From: Firmicutes bacterium UBA6811
Lineage (GTDB): Bacteria > Bacillota > SHA-98 > UBA4971
Direction of reading: 5' to 3'
Length of the DNA: 38,493 nucleotides
Assembly: GCA_002452295.1 (NCBI GenBank)
Contig: DKEX01000028.1
Location: 79,334-117,826, forward strand
The position numbers and the translations under genes are program-made. The notes under the pieces were generated by a model, which was given only the letters and a program-made list of their open reading frames with translations, made no database searches and was not told where the DNA came from. Positions 7,937 to 15,796 of this stretch are shown here, piece after piece; position 1 is the first letter of the stretch; each line of letters opens with the position of its first letter.

Positions 7937-9026
7937 CCTTCGAGCGTCTCACGTAACCGTCGAGAGCCCGCTGCACGAGGCCCCGGAGCTCGAGGGACAC
8001 GAGTGCCACGGCAACGTCTCGCGCCTCCAGCCCCGTCTCGTTTACTATATCATCCGCGGACGCCGCCTGGAAGCCCATCGAGGCAAGAACCCTCCTTTCA
8101 TGGGCGGAGAGCAGGGCTCCCGCCCCACCCTGCCCGCGGCTGCACACGCGGGCTATCTCGATGCCCAGCGCACTGGCGATGTCATTCATGCCCTCCACCA
8201 GCGTTGCGCCCTGCCTGATCAGCATGTGGGTCCCGCGCGAGAGGGGACTACGGATGTCGCCGGGAACCGAAAAGACCTCGCGTCCCTGGGAAAGGGCCAG
8301 GTCCGCCGTGATGAGCGCGCCGCTCCTTTCCGTCGCCTCCACCACCACGACACCGAGGGCAAGCCCGCTGATGATCCTGTTACGTGCGGGGAAGTTCTGC
8401 CCGAAAGGGCGGGTCCCGAGAGACCGTTCGCTCGCGACCGCCCCATTTCCTGCTATCTCGTGGGCAAGTTTTGCGTTCTCGGGAGGGTACACCACATCGA
8501 GCCCCGACCCGAGGACGGCGATGGTACGCCCGCCGCTCTCCAGGGCAGCGCGGTGGGCCTCGGAGTCGATACCGCGCGCCATCCCCGATATCACGGTGAA
8601 TCCCGCGCCCGCCGCCCCGCCTGCAACGAGCCACGTGGCCGCGCGGCCATAACGCGTCGGGTGCCTGGATCCCACGATGGCGAGGGAAAGAGCGTCAGCC
8701 GGGAGGATCCTCCCCTTGATGTAAAGCACCGGAGGCGGGTCGTGGATGTTCATCAGGGGCTCGGGATACCCCGGGTCGGACGCGGTCACCACGTCGATCC
8801 TGAGCCTCGCAGCCTCGCAGAGCTCCTCCCGGAGCTTCCTGCCGTCGCGCAGCTCCACGATCTTCCCGGCCGTCACAGGGCCGATGCCCTCCACAGCACA
8901 CAGCGCGTCCTCGCTCGCGCCAAGAACACCCTTCGCCGAGCCGAAGCGGCGAATGAGCCTGGTGAACCTGGCCGGGTCCATGCTTTCCACGGTATTGAGA
9001 GCTATCGTGCACTCCCTCTCGTTCAT
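7926..9026 (-). CDS. dprA: DprA/Smf, single-stranded DNA-binding RecA loader
   Basis: 366 aa. DprA protects incoming single-stranded DNA during transformation and loads RecA on it. It is also widely present in non-competent bacteria. The N-terminus has a helix-hairpin-helix region (GVLGASEDALCAVEGIGPV). The Rossmann-like core carries AIVGSRHPTRYG, VISGMARGIDSEAHRAAL, AVLGSGLDVVYP, FPARNRIISGLA and EATERSGALITADLA, all DprA signatures. A C-terminal winged helix (about 300-360) is present. The ATG start is preceded by AGGGG. It sits between comM and the Smg-like gene with 66 bases after comM, so two proteins linked to natural transformation are neighbours. Confidence 0.96.
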   Translation of the reverse strand: MNERECTIALNTVESMDPARFTRLIRRFGSAKGVLGASEDALCAVEGIGPVTAGKIVELRDGRKLREELCEAARLRIDVVTASDPGYPEPLMNIHDPPPVLYIKGRILPADALSLAIVGSRHPTRYGRAATWLVAGGAAGAGFTVISGMARGIDSEAHRAALESGGRTIAVLGSGLDVVYPPENAKLAHEIAGNGAVASERSLGTRPFGQNFPARNRIISGLALGVVVVEATERSGALITADLALSQGREVFSVPGDIRSPLSRGTHMLIRQGATLVEGMNDIASALGIEIARVCSRGQGGAGALLSAHERRVLASMGFQAASADDIVNETGLEARDVAVALVSLELRGLVQRALDGYVRRSKGGG

Positions 9027-9092
9027 GTTCAGCCCCTGCCCGCCGTAGTTATGCGCCAGTTGACCGCCCGGCGCGGCCCTGGGCCTTGCGGC

Positions 9093-10628
9093 CTACTCGC
9101 CGAAAGCGAAAGCCCTGTAGCTGACGGCCTCCCCGATATGCGTGTCCTGAACCAGATCGCTCCCCTCCAGGTCCGCGATGGTCCTCGCCACCTTGAGCAC
9201 CCTCGCGTGCGCCCGGGCCGAAAGCCCCAGCCTGGCGCTGGCGGCATATAGCAGGGTCCTCGCCTCTCTGGGCATCCTGCAGAAGCCCCTTATCTCGGCA
9301 GGCCGCATCTCCGCGTTGGTTCTGACCGGAAGCCCTGTGAACCTCTCCTCCTGCGCCAGCCTGGCCCCGCGCACATTCTCGCGCATCGTGGCGGAGGTCT
9401 CGCTGCTCACCCCTCGCCCGAGCTCGTTCACATCCACCTTCCCCACGTGGATGTGAATATCGAACCTGTCGAGAAGCGGCCCCGAGAGCTTGGCGAGGTA
9501 CTTCTGAACCATCCCCGGAGTGCACGCGCACGCCCCGGGCTCATCGCCCAATCGGCCGCATGGACAGGGATTCATTGCAGAAAGCAGCATGAACCTGGAA
9601 GGGAACGTCGCGATTCCCCCCGCCCTCGACACCGTCACGAACCCGTCCTCCATCGGCTGCCGGAGGGCCTCGAGGGTGTGCGCTGCGAACTCCGGGATCT
9701 CGTCGAGGAAAAGCACCCCCCGGTGTGCCAGGGAGATCTCGCCCGGCCTCGGCACCCGCCCCCCGCCAATGAGGCCGGCCGCGGATATGGTGTGGTGCGG
9801 GCTGCGGAAAGGCCTCGTTGAGATGATGCTGGTGCACGCCGGCAGGAGCCCCGCCGCGCTGTACACCCTGGTAACCTCGAGAGCCTCGTCCCACGAAAGC
9901 GGCGGCAGAATCGACGGCATCCTCCGTGCGAGCATGGTCTTCCCCGCGCCGGGGGGACCCACCATCAGCACGTTGTGCCCCCCTGCCGCGGCCACCTCCA
10001 GCGCCCGCCTGGCGTGGTCCTGGCCAAGGACATCCGCGAAATCGAGGTCCTCCCCGGCCGGCTCGGCCTCGGGGAGGGATCTCGCGCCACGCGTGCTGAC
10101 CATGCGGATGGCGCCCGAGAGGTGTGCCACAGCCTCCGAGAGCGTCTTCACGCCGTACACGTCGAGCCCGTCCACGAGCGCAGCCTCGCCGGCGTTCTCC
10201 CGTGCGACCATGATCTTCGAGAACCCGCCGGACCTGGCGGCAAGAGCGATGGAGAGCACCCCGGATGTCGCCCTCACCTCGCCGTCGAGGGAAAGCTCCC
10301 CCGCGAACATGTAACCCTCCGCCACCTGCGGGTCGATCTCGCCGGTCGCCGCAAGGATGCCGACGGCGATGGCAAGGTCGAAGCACGCCCCCTCCTTGCG
10401 GATCATGGCTGGGGCGAGGTTCACGGTGATCCTGCGGAGAGGAAACTCAAACCCCGAGTTCCTGAGAGCCGCCCTCACCCGCTCCCTGGCCTCCCGGATG
10501 GCGGCGTCCGGCAGGCCCACCACCTCGAAGCAAGGAAGCCCCGCCGACACGTCCACCTCGACCTGCACGGGATACCCGTCTATTCCCAGCACGGCCCCGC
10601 CGGGCACCTTCGCCAGCAAGACCCTCAC
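9093..10628 (-). CDS. comM: YifB/ComM family AAA+ ATPase (Mg-chelatase-like)
   Basis: 511 aa. ComM is a branch-migration helicase acting in natural transformation in Gram-negatives; its role in Bacillota is less clear. The N-terminal Lon-protease-like fold (about 1-165) has LPCFEVVGLPDAAIREARER. The AAA+ domain has Walker A GPPGAGKT (224-231), FRSPHHTISAAGLIGGG, and Walker B VLFLDE (305-310). The C-terminus ends with the family's 'SARAHARVLKVARTIADLEG' region. The frame is open a further 125 codons upstream, but those encode Arg/Gly-rich shadow of yraN. The GTG at 10628 overlaps the yraN stop as GTGA, gives the family length and starts VRVLLAKVPGGAVLG, so I chose it. Confidence 0.94.
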   Translation of the reverse strand: MRVLLAKVPGGAVLGIDGYPVQVEVDVSAGLPCFEVVGLPDAAIREARERVRAALRNSGFEFPLRRITVNLAPAMIRKEGACFDLAIAVGILAATGEIDPQVAEGYMFAGELSLDGEVRATSGVLSIALAARSGGFSKIMVARENAGEAALVDGLDVYGVKTLSEAVAHLSGAIRMVSTRGARSLPEAEPAGEDLDFADVLGQDHARRALEVAAAGGHNVLMVGPPGAGKTMLARRMPSILPPLSWDEALEVTRVYSAAGLLPACTSIISTRPFRSPHHTISAAGLIGGGRVPRPGEISLAHRGVLFLDEIPEFAAHTLEALRQPMEDGFVTVSRAGGIATFPSRFMLLSAMNPCPCGRLGDEPGACACTPGMVQKYLAKLSGPLLDRFDIHIHVGKVDVNELGRGVSSETSATMRENVRGARLAQEERFTGLPVRTNAEMRPAEIRGFCRMPREARTLLYAASARLGLSARAHARVLKVARTIADLEGSDLVQDTHIGEAVSYRAFAFGE

Positions 10629-10996
10629 CTCCAGCACTCGAAGGCGCCTTCTACAAGTTGGACGACGGGAGGGCCATGGCGCGGGATGTCCACGGCCACC
10701 ACATCGAACCTGCATCCCGCCCCGGTCATGTGCCGGGCAGCCATGTAGGCGAGCGCGGTGTTCACCAGCCGCCGCCGCTTTCTCGCTGTGACCTGCTCGC
10801 TCGCCACGCCGAATGGACCCGGCCTTCGCGCCTTGACCTCGACGAACACGATGGTCTCGCCGTCCCGCGCCACGATGTCGATCTCCCCGGCTCTCGACCG
10901 GAAGTTCCGCTCGAGTATCTCGAAGCCCAGCGCCTCGAGGTATCTTGCGGCGATGTCCTCGCCCATGGCGCCTGTTTCCATGCGGTTTCCGCGCAA
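10625..10996 (-). CDS. yraN: YraN/UPF0102 family, predicted endonuclease fold
   Basis: About 123 aa. The family has a PD-(D/E)XK nuclease-like fold. Here GEIDIVARDGETIVFVEVKAR gives the Glu/Asp...Glu-x-Lys set, after the typical GEDIAARYLEALGFEILERN opening. Biological role is not established; it is very often next to rnhB and comM. Start is uncertain. An in-frame TTG at 10996 has AGGAG 8 bases upstream, and I use it. ATG 10981 (118 aa) and GTG 11005 (126 aa) are alternatives, the last overlapping the SD itself. The 95 bases to rnhB hold no clear promoter. Confidence 0.9.
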   Translation of the reverse strand: MRGNRMETGAMGEDIAARYLEALGFEILERNFRSRAGEIDIVARDGETIVFVEVKARRPGPFGVASEQVTARKRRRLVNTALAYMAARHMTGAGCRFDVVAVDIPRHGPPVVQLVEGAFECWR

Positions 10997-11091
10997 TGAG
11001 CACACTCCTCTACCATGTATTGCCAGAGGGGTATTTCTCCGTGCGTCTGGGTTTTCCTGCCATCTCCTGGATACTCAAGGAGGAAATTCTG

Positions 11092-11754
11092 TCACAGCCC
11101 GAAATCCGGGCCCAGGCTGGGCTGCTGCGTGAGGATCTTCCTGAGGAAGGTTTTTCTGTGCAAGGGGCACGGCCCGTGCTTCAGGATGGCCGCGACGTGT
11201 TCCCTGGTGCAATAGCCCTTGTGGGATTCGATGTGATACTGGGGATACTCCTCGTGCCAGACCTGGCACATCCTGTCCCTGGTGACCTTGGCGATGATGG
11301 ACGCCGCGGCGATCGCCTGGCAGAGGGCGTCGCCATGAACCACTGCGGTCTGGGGGATGGGCGCGGGCACAACCTCGGCGTCAACAAGAAGGTGGTCAGG
11401 CGCAAGGCCGAGACTATCCACCGCCCGTTTCATGGCAAGCCTGGCGGCCTGCTTTATGTTGATCCGGTCTATCGTCTCGGCGTCCACAACGCCCGTTCCG
11501 ACGGCGAGAGCCGTCTCCACGATGACGTCGTAGAGGACCTCACGCCGCTTTGCTCGCAGGGTCTTCGAGTCGCGCACGCCCCCGACGCGGGTTCCTGGCG
11601 TGAACACGACGGCCGCCGCGACCACCGATGCCAGAAGCGCCCCCCGGCCGACCTCGTCGATCCCCGCCACCGCAACAAAGCCCTGGCTCCAGAGGCGCCG
11701 TTCGTAGGCGAGCAGGTCCTCACCGCGTGGCACGGCTGCAGCAACGGAGATCAC
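11092..11754 (-). CDS. rnhB: Ribonuclease HII
   Basis: 220 aa. RNase HII cuts RNA in RNA/DNA hybrids and starts removal of single ribonucleotides from DNA. Catalytic acidic residues are visible: Asp33 and Glu34 in GIDEVGRG, Asp125 in LLVDA, and the later acidic residue near SIIAKVTRD. HKGYCTREHVAAILKHGPCPLHR is the usual C-terminal stretch. The segment after GRG reads ALLASVVAAAV where the family normally has PLAGPVVAAAV. The active-site residues themselves are intact, so I regard it as functional. The GTG start overlaps the rbgA stop (GTGA). rplS-lepB-rbgA-rnhB is a known Bacillota order. Confidence 0.94.
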   Translation of the reverse strand: MISVAAAVPRGEDLLAYERRLWSQGFVAVAGIDEVGRGALLASVVAAAVVFTPGTRVGGVRDSKTLRAKRREVLYDVIVETALAVGTGVVDAETIDRINIKQAARLAMKRAVDSLGLAPDHLLVDAEVVPAPIPQTAVVHGDALCQAIAAASIIAKVTRDRMCQVWHEEYPQYHIESHKGYCTREHVAAILKHGPCPLHRKTFLRKILTQQPSLGPDFGL

Positions 11755-12617
11755 CCCTTATCCCCGCCTTCGGGCACCGGGTCCAGGGTGACCCTCCCAA
11801 GGATCCCCTTGCGGAAGTCCGACAGCACCGCGGCGCCCGCCCGGGAAAGATCCACGACCCCGCCCGGCCCGAGGCATCCTCGCCTCCTGCCGGCGGTCTC
11901 CAGGAGCTCACGCTCGCGGAGCGATGACATATCTTGGGTCTTGAGGCGCGCCGCAAGCGCGTCGGGCGCTTTCTCCCTGAGCATACCAAGCAGGCGCTCG
12001 GCCACATCCGCAAGGTCAAAGCTCTCGTCGCTGATGGCGCCCGTGGCGGCGAGCTTGAACATGGCGGACGGGTCGTCCGCGCGCGGCCACAGGACCCCCG
12101 GAGTATCCAGGAGCTCTATGCCCCTGCCCACGGTTATCCACTGCTTGCCCCGGGTGATCCCGGGCCTTGCCCCGGTCTTTGCCGACCTGCGGCCGGCTAT
12201 CCTGTTTACCAGGGACGACTTGCCCACGTTGGGGATGCCGATAACCATCGCCCTGACGGCGCGCATCCTGCGCCCCCGGGCGGACAGCCTCAGCATGATC
12301 TGGCCTGCCACCGACGAACACGCCTCCACAACCGCGTCAACACCCGCGCCGCTCTCGGCGTTTACGGCAAAGCAGAACGGCTCGCGCGCGCGAAGCGCAC
12401 CGAGCCACCTTTCTGTCTCCCCGGGGCTGGCAAGATCCTCCTTTGCCAGCACGACAACCTTCGCCCTGTCCCCGACGATCCAGGCGATCTCGGGGTTCCT
12501 GCTGGTCGCGGGGATCCGCGCGTCCAGGACCTCTATTACCACGTCTATCCCCGCCAGGGTCCTCTTTATCGCCTGCCGGGCCTTTGCCATGTGACCGGGA
12601 AACCACGAAAGCATCAT
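11751..12617 (-). CDS. rbgA: RbgA/YlqF, circularly permuted GTPase for 50S ribosome assembly
   Basis: 288 aa. RbgA drives a late step of 50S assembly. The hallmark opening WFPGHMAKARQAI and the VLDARIP motif are followed by permuted G-motifs in the order G4-G5-G1-G2-G3. G4 is AKED at 58-61, G1 is GIPNVGKSS at 127-135, G2 includes Thr155 in PGIT, and G3 is DTPG at 171-174. The C-terminus has the RRGCL region of the family. The G4 Asn of NKxD is Ala here, which is unusual. I start at ATG 12617, whose ATGA overlaps the lepB stop. The frame is open upstream to 12680, but that stretch is inside lepB and not family-like. Confidence 0.94.
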   Translation of the reverse strand: MMLSWFPGHMAKARQAIKRTLAGIDVVIEVLDARIPATSRNPEIAWIVGDRAKVVVLAKEDLASPGETERWLGALRAREPFCFAVNAESGAGVDAVVEACSSVAGQIMLRLSARGRRMRAVRAMVIGIPNVGKSSLVNRIAGRRSAKTGARPGITRGKQWITVGRGIELLDTPGVLWPRADDPSAMFKLAATGAISDESFDLADVAERLLGMLREKAPDALAARLKTQDMSSLRERELLETAGRRRGCLGPGGVVDLSRAGAAVLSDFRKGILGRVTLDPVPEGGDKG

Positions 12618-13480
12618 TGCGCCATTGCCCCGCCCGGCGTCGGCGTCCGGACCAGGCCGATCTCCCCCAGCGGCCACCATGTGACGAAGGCCTTCCCCAC
12701 AATGTTCGTTTTCGGAACGAACCCCACGTCAGGATATCGCGAGTCATCGCTGTTGTTGCGGTTGTCCCCGAGCACGAAGTAGCGCCCCGGGGGCACGACC
12801 TCCGGGCCGAAGCTGCCGAAGGTGAGGTCCATGGTATAACCTTCCTCGAGCACCTCGCCGTTCAGCAGCACGTGCCCGTCGCGCACCGCGACCACATCAC
12901 CAGGCACACCGATGACGCGCTTGATGAACTTCCTCTTCGGATTGGCGGGGTACCTGAACACCACCACGTCGCCCCTCTGCGGTTCCCTGAACCGGTACAC
13001 CAGCTTGTTCACAAGCAGCCTCTCGCGGTTGTGGAGGCTGGGCTCCATGCTCGAGCCCTCCACCACGAAAGACTGGGCGATGAACGTGATGATGAAGGCC
13101 GCCAGCACGATGGCGATGGCAAACGCCTGGGCGTACTCGAGGATCTCGGACCTCAGCGCAGGCGACACCAAGGGCCTTGCCGCAGGCGGCGCCGGCTCCG
13201 GAAAAGCAGCCGTGGGGGACACGGGATCCCCCGACTCCAACGGTGACGCCTCGCACGCACACCCATCCTGCCCGACACACCCGGGTTGCGCCGCATCCTC
13301 CGGTTCCGGGCCTTCCGGCCCGCCCGCATCTTCGGGTCGGCCAGCATCCCTCGGCTGCCCCACCTGCTCCGCGCGTACGGGGCCCCCGACCTGCTCACCG
13401 CCCTCGACAGGCTCCCCTGCCGCGACCCCGGGAGGGTTCTCTCGGCCAGTCTCCCCTTCGGGATCCATATCAACGGTCAC
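12614..13480 (-). CDS. lepB: Type I signal peptidase with long acidic N-terminal extension
   Basis: 288 aa; it cleaves signal peptides from secreted proteins at the outer membrane face. The first about 105 residues are a Gly/Glu/Pro/Ala-rich, probably disordered cytoplasmic extension. They are followed by one membrane helix (about 113-136) and the catalytic domain. The nucleophile is Ser144 in EGSSMEPSL and the general base Lys187 in RKFIKRVIGVPGD. FVLGDNRNNSDDSR is the box-E signature. The GTG start overlaps the rplS stop (GTGA). An ATG four codons later also has an SD-like AAGGTG. The extension is about 100 residues longer than most Gram-positive SipS-type enzymes, so it is the odd part. 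Confidence 0.94.
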   Translation of the reverse strand: MTVDMDPEGETGRENPPGVAAGEPVEGGEQVGGPVRAEQVGQPRDAGRPEDAGGPEGPEPEDAAQPGCVGQDGCACEASPLESGDPVSPTAAFPEPAPPAARPLVSPALRSEILEYAQAFAIAIVLAAFIITFIAQSFVVEGSSMEPSLHNRERLLVNKLVYRFREPQRGDVVVFRYPANPKRKFIKRVIGVPGDVVAVRDGHVLLNGEVLEEGYTMDLTFGSFGPEVVPPGRYFVLGDNRNNSDDSRYPDVGFVPKTNIVGKAFVTWWPLGEIGLVRTPTPGGAMAQ

Positions 13481-13824
13481 CTTCTGTCTGCTTCCTTTAC
13501 CCTGGCAGCCTTCCCGACACGGTCGCGCAGGTAGTACAGCTTCGCCCGCCTCACCTTGCCCCTTCGCACAACCTCGATCTTGCCCAGCCTTGGCGAGTGC
13601 AACGGGAAGGTCCGCTCCACACCGATGCCGGCGGACACCTTACGCACGGTGAAGGTCTCGCGGACGCTGCCGCCTCTACGGGCGATCACCACGCCCTCGA
13701 ACACCTGGATCCTCTCTCGGCCGCCCTCGACGACCTTCACATGAACCCTCACCGTATCCCCGGGTTTAAACGGCGGGATATCCTCGCGCAACTGCTCGCG
13801 CTCGATAACGTCTATGATGTTCAT
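13477..13824 (-). CDS. rplS: Ribosomal protein bL19
   Basis: 115 aa, standard length. bL19 sits at the 30S-50S interface. The sequence has the family run: FKPGDTVRVHVKVVEG, ERIQVFEGVVIARRG, FTVRKVSAGIGVERTFPLHSP, and VRRGKVRRAKLYYLR. The ATG is preceded by GGAGGGAGG. It lies 70 bases after trmD and is followed by lepB with a 4-base overlap. rimM-trmD-rplS is conserved across bacteria. Confidence 0.98.
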   Translation of the reverse strand: MNIIDVIEREQLREDIPPFKPGDTVRVHVKVVEGGRERIQVFEGVVIARRGGSVRETFTVRKVSAGIGVERTFPLHSPRLGKIEVVRRGKVRRAKLYYLRDRVGKAARVKEADRR

Positions 13825-13894
13825 CTTCCGGGATCCTCCCTCCAGAGTGCACGCAGCACGCGCCTTCCGGGACGTACGCGTTCGACAACGGTGA

Positions 13895-14674
13895 TTATAT
13901 CATACGGCTCGAACCGGGCTCAACATCGGCATTTTCCCGATCCCGCCTTATCTCCTCGAGAAGGCGCTGGTCCTCGGGGGTAAGGTCCGCCGAAAGGAGG
14001 AGGTCGGGGCGCCTTTCGAGGGTCCTGGTGAGTGCCTGCTTCCGGCGCCAGATCCTCACTTTTTCATGGTCCCCGGACACCAGCACCTCCGGCACGGCCA
14101 TGCCCATCCACTCCCGCGGCCTCGTGTACTGTGGGTAATCAAGAAGCCCGCTGGCGAACGACTCGAAAGATACGGACTCCTCGCCGAGCACTCCCGGCAC
14201 GAGCCTCGTCAGTGCATCTATGACGACCATCGCGGGCAACTCGCCGCCGGTCAGCACGTAGTCGCCGATGGATATCTCCTCGTCGACGAGCGCATCCCTG
14301 ACCCGCTCGTCGACGCCCTCATAGTGCCCACATATGATCACGAGACGCGATTCCCGGGCCAGCCGCGCCGCCATCTCCTGGGTGAACACCCGCCCCTGGG
14401 GGCTCATCAGGATCACCCGGCCCGGCCCGGGCGCCTCATTCCGAACATGCTCGACAGCGGCGAAGATGGGCTCGGGCTTCATGATCATGCCCGCCCCGCC
14501 GCCGAACGGGTAATCATCCGTCACTCTATGCTTGTTCCGGGCGAACTCACGTATGTCGTGGACATGTATCTCCACGAGCCCGCGTTCCCTGGCGCGCGCG
14601 ACCATGCTCTCGGAAAGCGGCCCGGAGAACATCCCGGGAAAGATGGTGAGCACGTCGATCCTCAACGCAAGCAC
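13895..14674 (-). CDS. trmD: TrmD, tRNA (guanine-37-N1)-methyltransferase
   Basis: 259 aa. TrmD makes m1G37 next to the anticodon, preventing +1 frameshifts, with SAM as donor. The deep trefoil-knot SPOUT signature is clear: LMSPQGRVFTQEMAARLA, IICGHYEGVDERV, EISIGDYVLTGGELPAMVVI, and the later VPEVLVSGDHEKV region. The first codon is uncertain. GTG 14674 abuts the rimM stop and has GGAG only 3 bases upstream. TTG 14665 (encoded start RIDVLTIFPGMF) looks more family-like but is 12 bases from the SD. The shift is only three residues. Confidence 0.97.
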   Translation of the reverse strand: MLALRIDVLTIFPGMFSGPLSESMVARARERGLVEIHVHDIREFARNKHRVTDDYPFGGGAGMIMKPEPIFAAVEHVRNEAPGPGRVILMSPQGRVFTQEMAARLARESRLVIICGHYEGVDERVRDALVDEEISIGDYVLTGGELPAMVVIDALTRLVPGVLGEESVSFESFASGLLDYPQYTRPREWMGMAVPEVLVSGDHEKVRIWRRKQALTRTLERRPDLLLSADLTPEDQRLLEEIRRDRENADVEPGSSRMI

Positions 14675-15199
14675 CTACTCCAGGCCGGGAATGAGCTCGA
14701 TGGTCATCTCGCCGCGCTCGAGGTCTATGCTCTTCACGATGTCGCGCACACCCGGCACCAGGATGGTCCTCGCCCGCCGGCCCCGGGGCGGGTCGGTCTC
14801 CACCTCATAGATGTCGTTTGCAAGCCCCCGGATGACCCGCGCCACCTTCCCCAGGTGGCGGCCTTCCGTGGTGACCACCTCGAGGCCCTCTATCTCATGG
14901 AAGTAGTAGCGCCCCGGCTCGAGCGGCACGAGATCTGCCCTCGGAACCCCCAGGACGGCGCCGCGCAACCCTTCAGCATCGTTCATGGAGTTCACCCCGG
15001 CGAACTTTATGATGACAAAGCCTCGGTGCTGTCGTGCGGCCTCCACATCGAGGATCGTAACGCTTTCGCCCTTGCGGGCCCGAAGCCGCAGGCGCGGTTT
15101 GAACCGGTCCGGGAAATCGGTGAGCGGCAGGACCCTGACCTCTCCCCGGACCCCGTGGGGAGCGATCACCCGCGCCACCGCAATGAACTCGCTGGTCAT
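14675..15199 (-). CDS. rimM: RimM, 16S rRNA processing / 30S maturation factor
   Basis: 174 aa. RimM binds S19 and helps mature the 30S head. The N-terminal beta-barrel has VARVIAPHGVRGEVRVLPLTD, and the C-terminal PRC-barrel has YYFHEIEGLEVVT, GKVARVIRGLANDIYEV and ILVPGVRDIVKSID. It lies between khpA (52 bases) and trmD (no gap), the usual position. AGGAG is about 13 bases before the ATG, longer than ideal, but no better in-frame start exists. Confidence 0.96.
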   Translation of the reverse strand: MTSEFIAVARVIAPHGVRGEVRVLPLTDFPDRFKPRLRLRARKGESVTILDVEAARQHRGFVIIKFAGVNSMNDAEGLRGAVLGVPRADLVPLEPGRYYFHEIEGLEVVTTEGRHLGKVARVIRGLANDIYEVETDPPRGRRARTILVPGVRDIVKSIDLERGEMTIELIPGLE

Positions 15200-15251
15200 C
15201 TCGGCCGAAAAGTCTCCTCACAGGCATGCGGACGATTGCAACGAAGCGCGG

Positions 15252-15482
15252 TCACACGATCTCCACGGTGACCCTCTTGCCCTGCCGCGCCCCCACGGAC
15301 CTCACGAGAGTTCTCATGGCGTTCGCTGTTCTGCCGGACCTTCCGATGAGCTTGCCCTTCTCTTCAGGATCGCAGGAGACCTCGTACACCGTGTACCCAT
15401 CGGCGCTGGCGACATCATCGACCCTCACCGCATCAGGGTTATCCACGAGGCTCCTCGCGATGAATTCGACAAGCCGCTTCAT
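15252..15482 (-). CDS. khpA: KhpA/YlqC, KH-domain RNA-binding protein
   Basis: 76 aa, exactly family size. A single KH domain has the GxxG loop GRSG (47-50) in KGKLIGRSGRTANAMRTLV. KhpA pairs with KhpB (Jag/EloR) in Gram-positives and binds many small RNAs and mRNAs, affecting cell elongation. The ATG overlaps the rpsP stop as ATGA. A longer frame to 15587 exists but runs through rpsP and encodes no family sequence, so I rejected it. rpsP-khpA-rimM is the standard order; the ylqD gene of Bacillus is absent here. Confidence 0.95.
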   Translation of the reverse strand: MKRLVEFIARSLVDNPDAVRVDDVASADGYTVYEVSCDPEEKGKLIGRSGRTANAMRTLVRSVGARQGKRVTVEIV

Positions 15483-15760
15483 ATGGCCTTCGCCTCTCCG
15501 GCTGCAGACGGCCCAGCTTCGCCAACGCCTGCCCTCGCAAGCAAGGACTTCGCCGAGTCCGTCGGCAACGCCCCCTTCTTCAACCATTCCGTGGCCTTTT
15601 CGCGATCAACCTCGAGCGTCTCGGGATTCGTTCTGGGGTTGTAATGCCCAAGGATCTCGATGAACCGCCCGTCCCGCGGGTAGCGGCTATCGGCGACGAC
15701 GATCCTGTAAGAAGCCTGTTTCTTGGCCCCGGTCCTCGCAAGTCGTATCCTTACTGCCAA
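15479..15760 (-). CDS. rpsP: Ribosomal protein bS16
   Basis: 93 aa from a TTG start. The sequence AVRIRLARTGAKKQASYRIVVADSRYPRDGRFIEILGHY is classic bS16. I chose TTG 15760 because it yields the canonical MAVxIRL opening, and GGGAGGTGA is correctly spaced (8 bases from GGAGG). The in-frame GTG at 15769 lies inside that SD site. The C-terminal tail after KSLLARAG is Ala/Gly-rich. It is the second gene of the ffh operon, 36 bases after ffh. Confidence 0.97.
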   Translation of the reverse strand: MAVRIRLARTGAKKQASYRIVVADSRYPRDGRFIEILGHYNPRTNPETLEVDREKATEWLKKGALPTDSAKSLLARAGVGEAGPSAAGEAKAI

Positions 15761-15796
15761 GTGTGTCACCTCCCGTCCTCCGGTCTCCCGGATGGC

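Noticed and set aside
10629..11003. 125-codon upstream extension of comM
   Set aside because: It is another frame of yraN; the GTG at 10628 gives the normal YifB/ComM length and start.
10997..11091. Possible small peptide frame between rnhB and yraN
   Set aside because: About 17-22 codons with AGGAG touching the start codon and no conservation evidence; too weak to list as a gene.
10945..12594. 549-codon + strand frame opposite rnhB and rbgA
   Set aside because: Antisense shadow of two well-identified genes.
15483..15587. Upstream extension of khpA
   Set aside because: It lies within rpsP in another frame; ATG 15482 gives exact family length.
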